Positions 7,544 through 15,924 of a stretch of 64,000 bases of DNA are shown here, piece by piece. Each line of letters begins with the position of its first letter. The first letter of the stretch is position 1. The DNA lies in assembly GCF_030813515.1 (NCBI RefSeq), contig NZ_JAUSUK010000002.1, positions 1,674,001-1,738,000 of the forward strand, read 5' to 3'. The stretch is from Rhodopseudomonas julia. GTDB taxonomy: Bacteria; Pseudomonadota; Alphaproteobacteria; Rhizobiales; Afifellaceae. The translations under genes were made by a program, and so were the position numbers. A model generated the notes under the pieces. It saw only the letters and a program-made list of their open reading frames with translations, did not search any database and was not told where the DNA came from.

Positions 7544-9175
7544 ATGACAGGTTCGACCGATCGACGTTGGCGTGTCGCGGCGGGGCTCGCCGCAATTGCC
7601 GCGCTTGCCGTGTTCTTGGGCGGCGCGTGCCTCGCGCTGCTCGCCCAAGCCGATGCGACGCCGGACCTATCTGCCTTGGCATCGGACCGCTATTTGCGGG
7701 GGGTGGTGCTGTTCACGCTGGAACAGGCCACGCTTTCCACCCTACTTGCCGTGACCGGTGCCCTGCCGCTTGCTGTCGCCCTGCACAGGGCGCAGTTTCC
7801 CGGCCGCGGCCTCGTCTTGCGGTTGTTCCTGCTGCCGCAGGCTTTACCGGTGCTGGTGGGTGCCCTGGCGATCATCGCGGTGTGGGGCCGCAACGGCGTC
7901 GTCTCGGATCTGGGCGCTGCGCTCGGCTTCGAGCGCCTCAATGTCTATGGGCTCTCCGGCATTCTGATCGCCCACACCTTCTTCAACATGCCTCTCGCCG
8001 CTCGCCTCATGGTCGCCGCGCTCGACGGCGTCCCGACGGAAAGCTGGAAGCTCGCCGGGCAGCTTTCTCTCACGCCCCTCACCACCTTCCGCGTCCTCGA
8101 ATGGCCGGCAATCCGTACCGCGCTGCCCGGCGCGTCGAGCCTCATCTTCATGCTCTGCGTCACCAGTTTCACGCTGGTCCTGACATTGGGCGGCGGACCG
8201 GGCGCCACTACCCTGGAAGTCGCGATCTATCAGGCGCTGCGCTACGATTTTAATCCAGGCCTCGCGGTTTTCCTGGCGCTGACACAAATCGGGCTGACCG
8301 CCCTGGCGCTCGCCGCCACACTGCGGCTTGGCCAGACAACGCCCGGCGGCTTTACCCTCGGGCGGCGGGCACGGCGCTACGACCCTCCCCTGGGCTTCGT
8401 TCGGGCGCTCGACTTCGCGGCTCTGACCGTGGGGATCGCCTTCGTCCTCTCGCCGTTCATCGCCACGATCGTTGCCGGTCTGCGTTCCGATCTGGTCGCA
8501 TTGCTGGCCGATCCAAACGTCCAGCGGGCCGCGATGACCAGCGGCGTCGTGGCGATCGCGGCGGCGACACTCGCCATCTTGCTCGCAGCACCTCTCCTCC
8601 TGGCACGACAGGCATTGGAAAGATCGCCGTCTTCGAGGCGACCGCGAGAGAGGGGGCGCATCGCCTGGCGGGGGCTCTTCGAGCTGTCCGGCAGCCTCGT
8701 GCTCGTGGTGCCGCCGATCGTCATCGGCGCCGGCTGGTTTCTTCTGCTGCGACGGGTGACCGACGTTTTCGCGGCGGCGCCCTTCGTCGTTGTCGCCACC
8801 AATGCCGTGATGGCGATGCCGTTCATCGTGCGTATTCTCGCGCCGGCGCTTGCCGTTTCGGCACAGCGACACGATCGCCTTGCCGAGAGCCTCGGCCTCT
8901 TCGGGCTGGCCCGGCTGCGCCATGTCGAATGGCCTGCGCTGAAAGCTCCCTTGGCTCTCTCCTTTGCCTTTGCGCTCGCCCTGTCCCTCGGGGATCTCGG
9001 CGCGATGGCGCTTTTTGGCAGTCAAGATTTCATCACCCTGCCATATCTGCTCCTGCAGCGCATGGGCAGCTATCGCACCGCCGACGCAGCCGGACTGGCA
9101 CTGCTGCTCGGTGTCTTGTGCCTCGGCCTGATGGCGCTCGCCGAGCGCGGATTTCGCCGGGAAGAAGGCTTATGA
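7544..9175 (+). CDS. thiP: Thiamine ABC transporter, permease ThiP
   Basis: ThiP is the inner-membrane channel of the thiamine importer. The 543-residue protein has about twelve hydrophobic segments in two fused halves, each with a binding-protein-dependent permease domain. EAA-like loops appear around ESWKLAGQLSLTPLTTFRVLEWP and AESLGLFGLARLRHVEWPALKAP. The start at 7544 lies 16 bases after the thiB stop; the Shine-Dalgarno is weak, so coupling to thiB is likely. Its stop codon overlaps the thiQ start by four bases (ATGA). Length is normal for ThiP. Confidence 0.95.
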   Translation: MTGSTDRRWRVAAGLAAIAALAVFLGGACLALLAQADATPDLSALASDRYLRGVVLFTLEQATLSTLLAVTGALPLAVALHRAQFPGRGLVLRLFLLPQALPVLVGALAIIAVWGRNGVVSDLGAALGFERLNVYGLSGILIAHTFFNMPLAARLMVAALDGVPTESWKLAGQLSLTPLTTFRVLEWPAIRTALPGASSLIFMLCVTSFTLVLTLGGGPGATTLEVAIYQALRYDFNPGLAVFLALTQIGLTALALAATLRLGQTTPGGFTLGRRARRYDPPLGFVRALDFAALTVGIAFVLSPFIATIVAGLRSDLVALLADPNVQRAAMTSGVVAIAAATLAILLAAPLLLARQALERSPSSRRPRERGRIAWRGLFELSGSLVLVVPPIVIGAGWFLLLRRVTDVFAAAPFVVVATNAVMAMPFIVRILAPALAVSAQRHDRLAESLGLFGLARLRHVEWPALKAPLALSFAFALALSLGDLGAMALFGSQDFITLPYLLLQRMGSYRTADAAGLALLLGVLCLGLMALAERGFRREEGL

Positions 9176-9900
9176 CCACCCAGCCCGCCCTCGTCCTGGA
9201 TGGCATTGAATACACCTATGAGAGCGCGCCAATGCGTTTCGACCTCACGGTGGCGCCCGGCGAATGGCTGGCGATCATCGGCCCGAGCGGTGCCGGCAAA
9301 TCGACCCTCCTCGACATCATCGCCGGCTTTCTGCCGCCCGAGCGCGGCCGGGTGACAATCTCCGGCGCCGACATGACGGGCGTGCCACCCTCGCAACGCC
9401 CGCTCAGCTTTGTCTTTCAGGAGAACAATCTCTTTGCCCAGCTGAGCGCCATGCAGAATGTGGGGCTCGGGATTTCCCCGAGGTTGCGACTGAGCGCGGC
9501 CGAGCGGAAGCGCGCGGCAGAAGCACTGCAGGCTGTCGGACTGGCTGGCTTCGAAGACCGAAGGCCGGGAGAGATGTCCGGCGGCGAACGTCAGCGGGTC
9601 GCGCTGGCGCGCGCCTTTGTCCGCCAGCGCCCGCTGCTCCTGCTGGACGAGCCGTTTGCCGCGCTCGGCCCTGCCCTGCGCCGCGAAATGCTGGCATTGT
9701 TGCGCGATCTGCGGCGTCGGGCGGGAACAATGACGGTGCTGATGGTGACACATCATCCGGAGGATGCCCGAGGCTTCGCCGACAACGTCGCCTTCCTCGA
9801 CAAGGGGCGATTCGTCACCGTTGGACCGACCGAGGAAACCCTCTCAGCCTCGGGCATCGCCGCCGTAGAGAGCTATCTCGGAACGCATACCCCCTCGTAA
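9172..9900 (+). CDS. thiQ: Thiamine ABC transporter, ATPase ThiQ
   Basis: ThiQ is the cytoplasmic ATPase of the importer. It has 242 residues. Walker A is GPSGAGKST at residues 37-45, the signature MSGGERQRVALARA starts at 135, and Walker B LLLLDEP is at 155-161, followed by an H-loop in MVTHHPED. The ATG at 9172 overlaps the thiP stop, so translation is coupled. It closes the riboswitch-controlled thiBPQ operon. No clear terminator is seen downstream. Confidence 0.95.
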   Translation: MTTQPALVLDGIEYTYESAPMRFDLTVAPGEWLAIIGPSGAGKSTLLDIIAGFLPPERGRVTISGADMTGVPPSQRPLSFVFQENNLFAQLSAMQNVGLGISPRLRLSAAERKRAAEALQAVGLAGFEDRRPGEMSGGERQRVALARAFVRQRPLLLLDEPFAALGPALRREMLALLRDLRRRAGTMTVLMVTHHPEDARGFADNVAFLDKGRFVTVGPTEETLSASGIAAVESYLGTHTPS

Positions 9901-10248
9901 CGGGGCATGCAGCAAAGCGGCGAAAGGTCAGGCAGAAGCGCCTCGGGGCCGCAGAAGAGACGGCCCAAGAGAGGAGACAAGCCGGCACTTTGTCTTCGAA
10001 TAGAAGCGAACGCGCCTATACGCATTTTGCCCTCTCTTGCGTTTGCCACCACATTCATCGAATACTTTCGTCTGGCAAAATACGGGACACCATAACAATC
10101 ATCGCAGGTGCAGCCAGGCGATTGCACTAATCGTGTCTCAAAATACGCAAGGAGAACGCAAGAACCTAGAATCGGACGATGTGCCTAGACAAGCCGAATA
10201 CAAAAAACGGTCCATGCACATCGAAACCCCAATGGGAGGAAACTTGGG
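9901..10248. other. 348-bp non-coding stretch between thiQ and the GAF-Fis regulator
   Basis: No gene is supported here. The second half is AT-richer than its surroundings and probably holds the regulator's promoter. GGGACAC (10082-10088) and GTGTCTC (10133-10139) form an imperfect inverted repeat about 120-160 bases before the regulator start, and each copy is flanked by AAAATACG. This is a possible autoregulatory site. No terminator for thiQ is evident. Confidence 0.4.
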
Positions 10249-11271
10249 ATGTCCGAGACTTGTCCCCACGTCGATGTGGTTCACTCTGCGATCGCGGCCG
10301 GGGCTGCCGCGCAATCGCCGATGGTCGCGTCCTGGAGCCGCTCGGCGCGTCTCTACGGGCTCGATCCGGCCAACAGGCACCCGCCGCATCGGCTGACGGC
10401 GAGCGAATTCGCCATGGTGCGCGAGCGAATGGAGCCATGGATTCGCGCGGCAAAAGCCAGTCTTGATCAACTCTTCAGCGCCGTCGGCGCGGCGGGCTGC
10501 TGCGTGCTCCTTGCCGATAGCGACGGCGTACCGGTCGAGCGCCGCGGCGAGGCTGGCGACGATGCGACCTTCGACGATTGGGGATTGTGGCCAGGCGCGC
10601 TGTGGAGCGAGGCAACGGAAGGCACCAACGGCATCGGCACCTGCGTCATCGAGCGCCGCCCCGTCACCGTGCACCGGGACCAACACTTCTTTGCGCGCAA
10701 CGGGGCGCTCGGCTGCATGGCAGCACCGATCCATGACCACAACGGCCAGCTCGCCGGCGTTCTCGACGTCTCCTCCTGCCGCACAGATCTCACCGAGACC
10801 TTCGCCGGGCTTATCGCTCTCAGCGTCCGCGAAGCGGCACGGCGGATCGAAGCCGAAGCCTTCCGCCGAACGTTTGCGCATGTGCGGATCCTCGCCGTAT
10901 CGGGGTTGGAGCATAACCCCGCGGCGCTCGTCGCCGTGAATGCCGACGATCTCGCAGTCGGCGCATCCCATAGCGCGCGCGTCGCATTGGGGATCAAAGG
11001 CAACCTCTCCAAAGCGCCGGTGCCGGCTTCCGATCTCCTGAGTATCCCGGGTGCGGAAAGCCTGGAGGATGCGGAGCGTGCCGTCCTTGCCCGCGCACTC
11101 GCCCGCACCGGCGGCAACGTCTCGGCAGCGGCGCGCATTCTCGGCATTTCGCGCGCGACCTTCCATCGCAAACTCGGCGCAAAGCGCCCGGAGGAGGTGA
11201 CACAAGATCCCGCGGCTCCCTGTCGCATTCCTGCGACAGATGCCTCATCCCTCCCGCGTGACGGGGGCTGA
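10249..11271 (+). CDS. AcoR-like GAF-Fis regulator lacking the AAA+ domain
   Basis: This 340-residue regulator has an AcoR-type N-terminus ([11 protein letters not shown]...GLDP), a GAF sensor domain at about 70-200 with the conserved [24 protein letters not shown] segment, and a Fis-type helix-turn-helix at about 283-310 ([22 protein letters not shown]). The sigma-54-contacting AAA+ module that normally sits between them is absent. It therefore cannot activate sigma-54 promoters by itself and must work differently. GGAGGA precedes the ATG by 8 bases. It lies directly upstream of aldehyde and alcohol dehydrogenase genes, its probable targets. The likely effector is an alcohol or aldehyde. Confidence 0.88.
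   Translation: MSETCPHVDVVHSAIAAGAAAQSPMVASWSRSARLYGLDPANRHPPHRLTASEFAMVRERMEPWIRAAKASLDQLFSAVGAAGCCVLLADSDGVPVERRGEAGDDATFDDWGLWPGALWSEATEGTNGIGTCVIERRPVTVHRDQHFFARNGALGCMAAPIHDHNGQLAGVLDVSSCRTDLTETFAGLIALSVREAARRIEAEAFRRTFAHVRILAVSGLEHNPAALVAVNADDLAVGASHSARVALGIKGNLSKAPVPASDLLSIPGAESLEDAERAVLARALARTGGNVSAAARILGISRATFHRKLGAKRPEEVTQDPAAPCRIPATDASSLPRDGG
11220..11239. promoter_or_regulatory. Perfect palindrome CTGTCGCA-N4-TGCGACAG, candidate operator
   Basis: An 8-bp perfect inverted repeat with a TTCC spacer lies inside the last codons of the GAF-Fis gene, 125 bases upstream of the aldehyde dehydrogenase start. Fis-type dimers bind such two-half-site dyads, so it may be an activator site for the dehydrogenase gene. 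The assignment rests on symmetry and position only. Confidence 0.4.
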
Positions 11272-11304
11272 CAAGCCCCAGGGGGCCATCGATCCTGCTG
11301 TCCA

Positions 11305-11346
11305 GGGCGCCCGAGAGGAACCGCTTTCCTCTCGCCAAGAGCGCCC
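11305..11346 (+). other. Leader hairpin upstream of the aldehyde dehydrogenase gene
   Basis: CGAGAGGAA (11312-11320) and TTCCTCTCG (11326-11334) form a perfect 9-bp stem with a 5-base loop. An outer GGGCGC (11305-11310) / GCGCCC (11341-11346) pair extends it. The structure ends six bases before the GGGAGAA ribosome-binding site of the next gene. There is no T-run. It may tune mRNA stability or translation. Confidence 0.5.
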
Positions 11347-11363
11347 GGTTAGGGAGAACAGCA

Positions 11364-12884
11364 ATGGATCAATTGGAACGGCCGTTCGGCGAAACGCGAC
11401 TGCCTTTCGCCACGCGCTACGACAATTACATCGGCGGCAAATGGGTGGCGCCGAAGTCGGGTCGGTATTTCGACAACGTCACGCCGATCACCGGCCAATC
11501 GCTGTGCGAGGTCGCACGCTCGGATGCGGCCGATATCGAGGCAGCACTCGATGCCGCCCACGCGGCCAAAGATGCCTGGGGCAAGACCAATGTCGCCCAG
11601 CGAGCCTTCATCCTCAATCGCATCGCCGACCGGATGGAGGAGAATCTCGATCTCCTCGCCACCGCCGAGACCTGGGACAACGGCAAGCCGATCCGGGAGA
11701 CGAAGGCCGCGGACCTGCCACTCGCGATCGATCACTTCCGCTATTTCGCCGGCTGCGTGCGGGCGCAGGAAGGCACGCTGTCCGAAATCGATCACGAGAC
11801 CATCGCCTACCATTTCCACGAGCCGTTGGGCGTCGTCGGCCAGATCATCCCGTGGAACTTTCCGATTCTCATGGCCGTGTGGAAGCTCGCTCCGGCGCTC
11901 GCCGCAGGCAATTGCGTGGTGCTGAAGCCGGCCGAGCAGACGCCCGCCTCGATCATGGTGTTGATGGACGTCATCGGCGACCTGCTGCCTGAGGGCGTGC
12001 TGAACGTGGTCAACGGCTTCGGGCTTGAAGCCGGCAAGCCCCTCGCCTCCTCCAATCGCATTGCGAAGATCGCCTTCACCGGCGAGACGACGACCGGCCG
12101 GCTGATTATGCAATATGCCAGCCAGAACCTCATCCCGGTGACGCTGGAGCTTGGCGGAAAATCTCCGAACATCTTCTTCGACGACGTATGCGCGGAAGAC
12201 GACGATTTCTTCGACAAGGCCATCGAAGGGTTCGTGATGTTCGCGCTCAATCAGGGCGAAGTCTGCACCTGCCCGTCGCGGGCACTTATCCAGCACTCCA
12301 TCTACGACCGCTTCATGGAGCGGGCATTGGAGCGCGTGAAAGCCATCAAGCAGGGCAATCCGCTCGACCCGGAGACGATGATCGGAGCGCAGGCGTCGAG
12401 CGAACAGCTCGAAAAGATCCTCTCCTATATCGACATCGGCAAACAGGAAGGCGCCGAAATCCTCACGGGTGGTGAGCGCAACCATCTCGGCGGCGAGCTG
12501 GAAGGCGGCTATTTCGTCCAGCCGACCGTGTTCCACGGCAACAACAAGATGCGCATTTTCCAGGAGGAGATCTTCGGTCCTGTCGTGTCCGTGACGACCT
12601 TCAAGGACGAGGAAGAAGCGCTGCATATCGCCAACGATACGCTCTACGGCCTGGGATCCGGCGTGTGGAGCCGCGATATGAACCGCTGCTACCACTTCGG
12701 CCGCAACATCCAGGCCGGGCGCGTCTGGACCAATTGCTACCACGCCTATCCGGCCCATGCGGCTTTCGGCGGCTACAAGCAATCGGGGATCGGCCGCGAG
12801 ACCCATTCGATGATGCTCGACCACTACCAGCAGACGAAGAATCTGCTCGTCAGCTACAATCCCAAGAAGCTCGGCTTTTTCTAA
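11364..12884 (+). CDS. NAD-dependent aldehyde dehydrogenase (AldB/ExaC/AcoD type)
   Basis: This enzyme oxidises acetaldehyde and related aldehydes to acids in the cytosol. It has 506 residues, normal for the AldB/ExaC group. The general base is E262 in [10 protein letters not shown], the catalytic cysteine is C301 in [11 protein letters not shown], and the Rossmann-type GxTxxG appears as [15 protein letters not shown] precedes the ATG. The adjacent GAF-Fis regulator and the AdhP gene point to ethanol oxidation through acetaldehyde to acetate. A strong terminator at 12902-12935 follows. Confidence 0.94.
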   Translation: MDQLERPFGETRLPFATRYDNYIGGKWVAPKSGRYFDNVTPITGQSLCEVARSDAADIEAALDAAHAAKDAWGKTNVAQRAFILNRIADRMEENLDLLATAETWDNGKPIRETKAADLPLAIDHFRYFAGCVRAQEGTLSEIDHETIAYHFHEPLGVVGQIIPWNFPILMAVWKLAPALAAGNCVVLKPAEQTPASIMVLMDVIGDLLPEGVLNVVNGFGLEAGKPLASSNRIAKIAFTGETTTGRLIMQYASQNLIPVTLELGGKSPNIFFDDVCAEDDDFFDKAIEGFVMFALNQGEVCTCPSRALIQHSIYDRFMERALERVKAIKQGNPLDPETMIGAQASSEQLEKILSYIDIGKQEGAEILTGGERNHLGGELEGGYFVQPTVFHGNNKMRIFQEEIFGPVVSVTTFKDEEEALHIANDTLYGLGSGVWSRDMNRCYHFGRNIQAGRVWTNCYHAYPAHAAFGGYKQSGIGRETHSMMLDHYQQTKNLLVSYNPKKLGFF

Positions 12885-12901
12885 ACGAGCCACCAACGAG
12901 G

Positions 12902-12935
12902 GCCCGGCGGCTTGGGGGCCGCCGGGCTTCTTTTT
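12902..12935 (+). terminator. Strong Rho-independent terminator after the aldehyde dehydrogenase gene
   Basis: A perfect 10-bp stem, GCCCGGCGGC (12902-12911) with GCCGCCGGGC (12918-12927), has a TTGGGG loop and is followed by TTCTTTTTC. It separates the aldehyde dehydrogenase gene from adhP, so adhP probably has its own promoter or receives limited readthrough. Confidence 0.9.
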
Positions 12936-12962
12936 CAAGACAAAATCCAAGGGAGGAAGACA

Positions 12963-13994
12963 ATGGCGAAGACCATGAAGGCCGCAGTTGTGCGCGAATT
13001 CGGCAAACCGCTGAGCGTGGATGAGGTGCCGGTTCCCGAACCGGGGCCAGGACAGATCCAGGTTGCGATCCAGGCATCAGGCGTCTGCCACACCGATCTT
13101 CACGCGGCCGAGGGGGACTGGCCCATCAAACCAAATCCGCCTTTCATTCCGGGCCATGAAGGCGTCGGTTACGTCTCGGGTGTCGGGGCGGGCGTCACAC
13201 GCGTCAAAGAAGGCGACCGGGTCGGCATCCCGTGGCTCTACACGGCCTGCGGGCATTGCGAGCATTGCGTAGGCGGCTGGGAGACTTTGTGTGAATCGCA
13301 GCAGAATACCGGTTACTCGGTAAATGGCGGTTTTGCCGAATACGTGGTGGCCGATCCCAATTATGTCGGACACCTTCCGGACAATATCGGGTTCACCGAA
13401 ATAGCTCCGATCCTGTGTGCCGGCGTGACGGTCTATAAGGGCCTGAAGATGACCGATGCCCGGCCGGGCAATTGGGTCGTCATCTCGGGCATCGGGGGCC
13501 TCGGCCACCTTGCCGTCCAATACGCCAAGGCGATGGGCTTCAACGTCGCCGCCGTCGATATCGACGATCACAAGCTCGATCTCGCACGGAATCTTGGCGC
13601 CACTCTGACAGCCAATGCAGCCAAGGAGGACGCTGCAGCGAAGATCAAGAAGGAGACGGACGGGGGCGCGCACGGCGTTCTCGTCACGGCCGTCAATCTG
13701 AAAGCTTTCGAGCAGGCCGAGAACATGGTCCGCCGCGGCGGCACGATCGCAATGAACGGTCTGCCGCCGGGCTCTTTCCCAATCTCGGTCTTCGACATGG
13801 TCCTGGCGGGCATCACCGTTCGCGGCTCGATTGTCGGAACCCGCCTCGACCTTCAAGAGGCGCTCGATTTTGCCGGGCACGGCAAGGTCAAGTCGATCGT
13901 CAACCCGGTGAAACTCGAAGACGTCAACAGCGTCTTCGAGAAGATGCACAAGGGCCAGATCGACGGCCGAGCGGTCATCGAGATCGCCGCCTGA
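12963..13994 (+). CDS. adhP: Zinc-dependent alcohol dehydrogenase AdhP
   Basis: AdhP interconverts ethanol or other short alcohols and their aldehydes with NAD. The 343-residue medium-chain dehydrogenase shows all expected ligands: catalytic zinc at C42, H65 and C152, and structural zinc at C96, C99, C102 and C110. The nucleotide-binding GIGGLGH segment follows. GGGAGGA stands a few bases before the ATG at 12963. It lies between the aldehyde dehydrogenase and a DUF779 gene and completes an ethanol-to-acetate module. Confidence 0.95.
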   Translation: MAKTMKAAVVREFGKPLSVDEVPVPEPGPGQIQVAIQASGVCHTDLHAAEGDWPIKPNPPFIPGHEGVGYVSGVGAGVTRVKEGDRVGIPWLYTACGHCEHCVGGWETLCESQQNTGYSVNGGFAEYVVADPNYVGHLPDNIGFTEIAPILCAGVTVYKGLKMTDARPGNWVVISGIGGLGHLAVQYAKAMGFNVAAVDIDDHKLDLARNLGATLTANAAKEDAAAKIKKETDGGAHGVLVTAVNLKAFEQAENMVRRGGTIAMNGLPPGSFPISVFDMVLAGITVRGSIVGTRLDLQEALDFAGHGKVKSIVNPVKLEDVNSVFEKMHKGQIDGRAVIEIAA

Positions 13995-14005
13995 GACATC
14001 TGCTG

Positions 14006-14030
14006 GGTGGGGCGGCAAAGCTGCCCCACC
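14006..14030 (+). terminator. 11-bp hairpin between adhP and the DUF779 gene
   Basis: GGTGGGGCGGC (14006-14016) pairs with GCTGCCCCACC (14020-14030) through an AAA loop with a single G-U pair. Only TTCCC follows, so termination would be weak. It may act as an attenuator or a 3' stabiliser of the adhP message. Confidence 0.45.
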
Positions 14031-14068
14031 TTCCCGCTCTGCCCTTTGAAGTTCGCAAGGTGAAAGCC

Positions 14069-14416
14069 ATGGGCTCAGTCTCCGCAACGCCAGCCGCACG
14101 CGAGCTGCTGCGGGAGATCGTTGCCGATCACGGCCCGGTCCTGTTTCATCAATCGGGCGGTTGTTGCGATGGCTCCTCGCCGATGTGCTACCCGGCGAAC
14201 GGGTTTCTGATTGGCGACGCCGACGTGAAGCTCGGCGAGATCGACGGTATGCCCTTCTATATCGGCGGGGCGCAATACGAGCGCTGGAAGCACACAGATC
14301 TCGTCCTGGACGTGGTTGCGGGGCGTGGCGGCATGTTCTCCCTGGACAATGGCCGCGAGCGCCGCTTCCTCATCCGTTCGACGCTCTGCGAGGCGCCAGA
14401 CACTGCGGACCGGTAA
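14069..14416 (+). CDS. DUF779 protein
   Basis: The 115-residue protein belongs to DUF779, a small cysteine-containing family of unknown function that is often encoded next to aldehyde or alcohol dehydrogenase genes. The diagnostic stretch HQSGGCCDGSSPMCYP is present at residues 32-47, and GGAQYERWKHTDLVLDV follows. The ATG at 14069 has AAGG 8 bases upstream; an in-frame GTG at 14060 is possible. The family's position beside AdhP suggests an accessory role in alcohol oxidation. The role itself is unknown. Confidence 0.88.
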   Translation: MGSVSATPAARELLREIVADHGPVLFHQSGGCCDGSSPMCYPANGFLIGDADVKLGEIDGMPFYIGGAQYERWKHTDLVLDVVAGRGGMFSLDNGRERRFLIRSTLCEAPDTADR

Positions 14417-14470
14417 GCCTCCGTCCCTCTCACTTTCAAATTCTTCTCTCAGGTGTTTAGGCCCGCGGCA

Positions 14471-15763
14471 TCAGAAGCGCTCGAAGCGATAAGGCGCAGG
14501 ATCCACGATCGGCGTTTCTCCGGTCACCAGCTCGGCCGCGAGCTGACCTGCGGCAGGCGACGTGCCGAAACCGTGGCCCGAGAAGCCGGTCGCCAATGTC
14601 AGCCCCGGAATGCGGGCGACGGGGCCAATCACGGGATGAGTGTCCGGCGTGATATCCATCGTTCCGGCCCACGCAGATTTTATCTCGACACCTTTGAAAA
14701 GCGGCCAGGCCGAGCTGAGATTGGAGACAGCCTCTCGATTGAAATTGGAGATCGTCGGTGGGTCCATCACACGACGCTTTTCGAAGGGGCTTTCGTCTGC
14801 AGGCCCCCAACGGCGCCGCAGTTTCAGATCATCGATCGTTTCGCGTCCGACCTTCATCCGCACGATGCCGCGGTTTCCACGCAGCTGAGAAAGATACCGC
14901 ATGCCGATCAGCACATGATCGAGCGTCAAAGGCGCCATCAGCGCGGCACGCTGGGTCATGATGAAGCTGCCATCATAATGCTGGCAGAAGGAGAAATCCG
15001 GTCCGGCAACGCCGATCTTGCACGGCCCCTGCATTGGCGGGGAGCGAAAGGCCGAACAGACGAGCGACAAGGTCGGCAAGCTGATACCGAGATTGCCGAG
15101 GAAGCGGCGCGACCACAGCCCCCCAGCGAGAAGCACCTGGTCGCAGCGGATCTCTCCGCGCTCGGTCACCACACCGGCGACCCTGCCAGCCTCCAAAGAC
15201 AAGGTGCGCACGGCGCAATTTTCCACGACGACCGCACCTTTGGAAATCGCAGCTTTCGCGATCGCACTCGCGGCCAAGGTCGGGTCGGCGTGACCATCCG
15301 ACGGCGTATAAAGGCCACCGGCCCATTTGCCCGCACCACCCGGCACCAATTCGTCGATCTCTGAAGGCGTGACAAGGCGCGAATCGAGAGACAGATGGCT
15401 CACCGATTTCAGCCAGTCCTCATGCCCGGCCACATCCGCTTCGGTGCGGTCGAGATACATGATGCCGGTGCGCCCATAACCCACATTCGCCCCGACCCGC
15501 GTCGCCATCTCGGCCCACAAACGGTCGGCCGCCATAGCCAGCGGTACATCCGGCGCAGCTCGGATCGTCTTGCGGACCCAGCCGAGATTTCGCGACGATT
15601 GCTCGCCCGCGAGCCGTCCCTTCTCCAAAACGAGGACGGGGATATTCTTTTCGGCCAGCGTCAGGGCGGCCGTCAGTCCGACGATACCGCCACCGATAAT
15701 GACGACGCTGGTGCGAGGCGGAAAATCCTGCGCCGTCTCAACGGGCATGATCGTGGGGGCCAT
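14471..15763 (-). CDS. FAD-dependent oxidoreductase, DadA/glycine-oxidase family (paralogue A)
   Basis: This 430-residue FAD enzyme probably oxidises an amine or D-/N-substituted amino acid. The dinucleotide-binding motif GGGIVG lies at residues 24-29, EQSSRNLGWVR follows the second strand, and the C-terminal substrate/FAD segment ends TGFSGHGFGTSPAAG. The start at 15763 has AGAAGGAT 7 bases upstream; the longer open frame has no such support. It is the last gene of a permease, cyclodeaminase-homologue, oxidase run. It strongly resembles the enzyme encoded at 19836-21161. It may stand in for the catalytic subunit expected beside the tyramine-oxidase-B-like gene. Confidence 0.85.
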   Translation of the reverse strand: MAPTIMPVETAQDFPPRTSVVIIGGGIVGLTAALTLAEKNIPVLVLEKGRLAGEQSSRNLGWVRKTIRAAPDVPLAMAADRLWAEMATRVGANVGYGRTGIMYLDRTEADVAGHEDWLKSVSHLSLDSRLVTPSEIDELVPGGAGKWAGGLYTPSDGHADPTLAASAIAKAAISKGAVVVENCAVRTLSLEAGRVAGVVTERGEIRCDQVLLAGGLWSRRFLGNLGISLPTLSLVCSAFRSPPMQGPCKIGVAGPDFSFCQHYDGSFIMTQRAALMAPLTLDHVLIGMRYLSQLRGNRGIVRMKVGRETIDDLKLRRRWGPADESPFEKRRVMDPPTISNFNREAVSNLSSAWPLFKGVEIKSAWAGTMDITPDTHPVIGPVARIPGLTLATGFSGHGFGTSPAAGQLAAELVTGETPIVDPAPYRFERF

Positions 15764-15843
15764 GAGGATATCCTTCTGACAGGCCTTGCCCGAGGCAGAG
15801 CCTCGTTCAGCGGCCAAACGCAATGAGCTCGTTTTCGCTGTCG

Positions 15844-15878
15844 GATCGAGGGACGCCGCAAGCCGGCGTCCTTCGATC
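15844..15878 (-). other. 15-bp intercistronic hairpin
   Basis: GATCGAGGGACGCCG (15844-15858) pairs with CGGCGTCCTTCGATC (15864-15878) at 14 of 15 positions around a 5-base CAAGC loop. It lies in the 161-bp gap between the cyclodeaminase-like gene and the downstream FAD oxidoreductase gene. No T-run follows on the minus strand, so it is more like a stabilising or attenuating element than a terminator. Confidence 0.55.
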
Positions 15879-15924
15879 TTGCGGAGAGCATCTTTCGATA
15901 GCGGGCACGTGTGGTGGAGGCGCC

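Noticed and set aside
11272-11363. Possible sigma-54 promoter before the aldehyde dehydrogenase gene
   Set aside because: The nearest GG and GC pairs are not 10 bases apart, and the regulator lacks the AAA+ domain required to activate sigma-54.
11349-12950. 533-codon open frame on the minus strand across the aldehyde dehydrogenase gene
   Set aside because: It is a high-GC shadow of the sense gene. Its His/Gly/Arg-rich product has no family pattern, and the plus-strand gene has full catalytic motifs.
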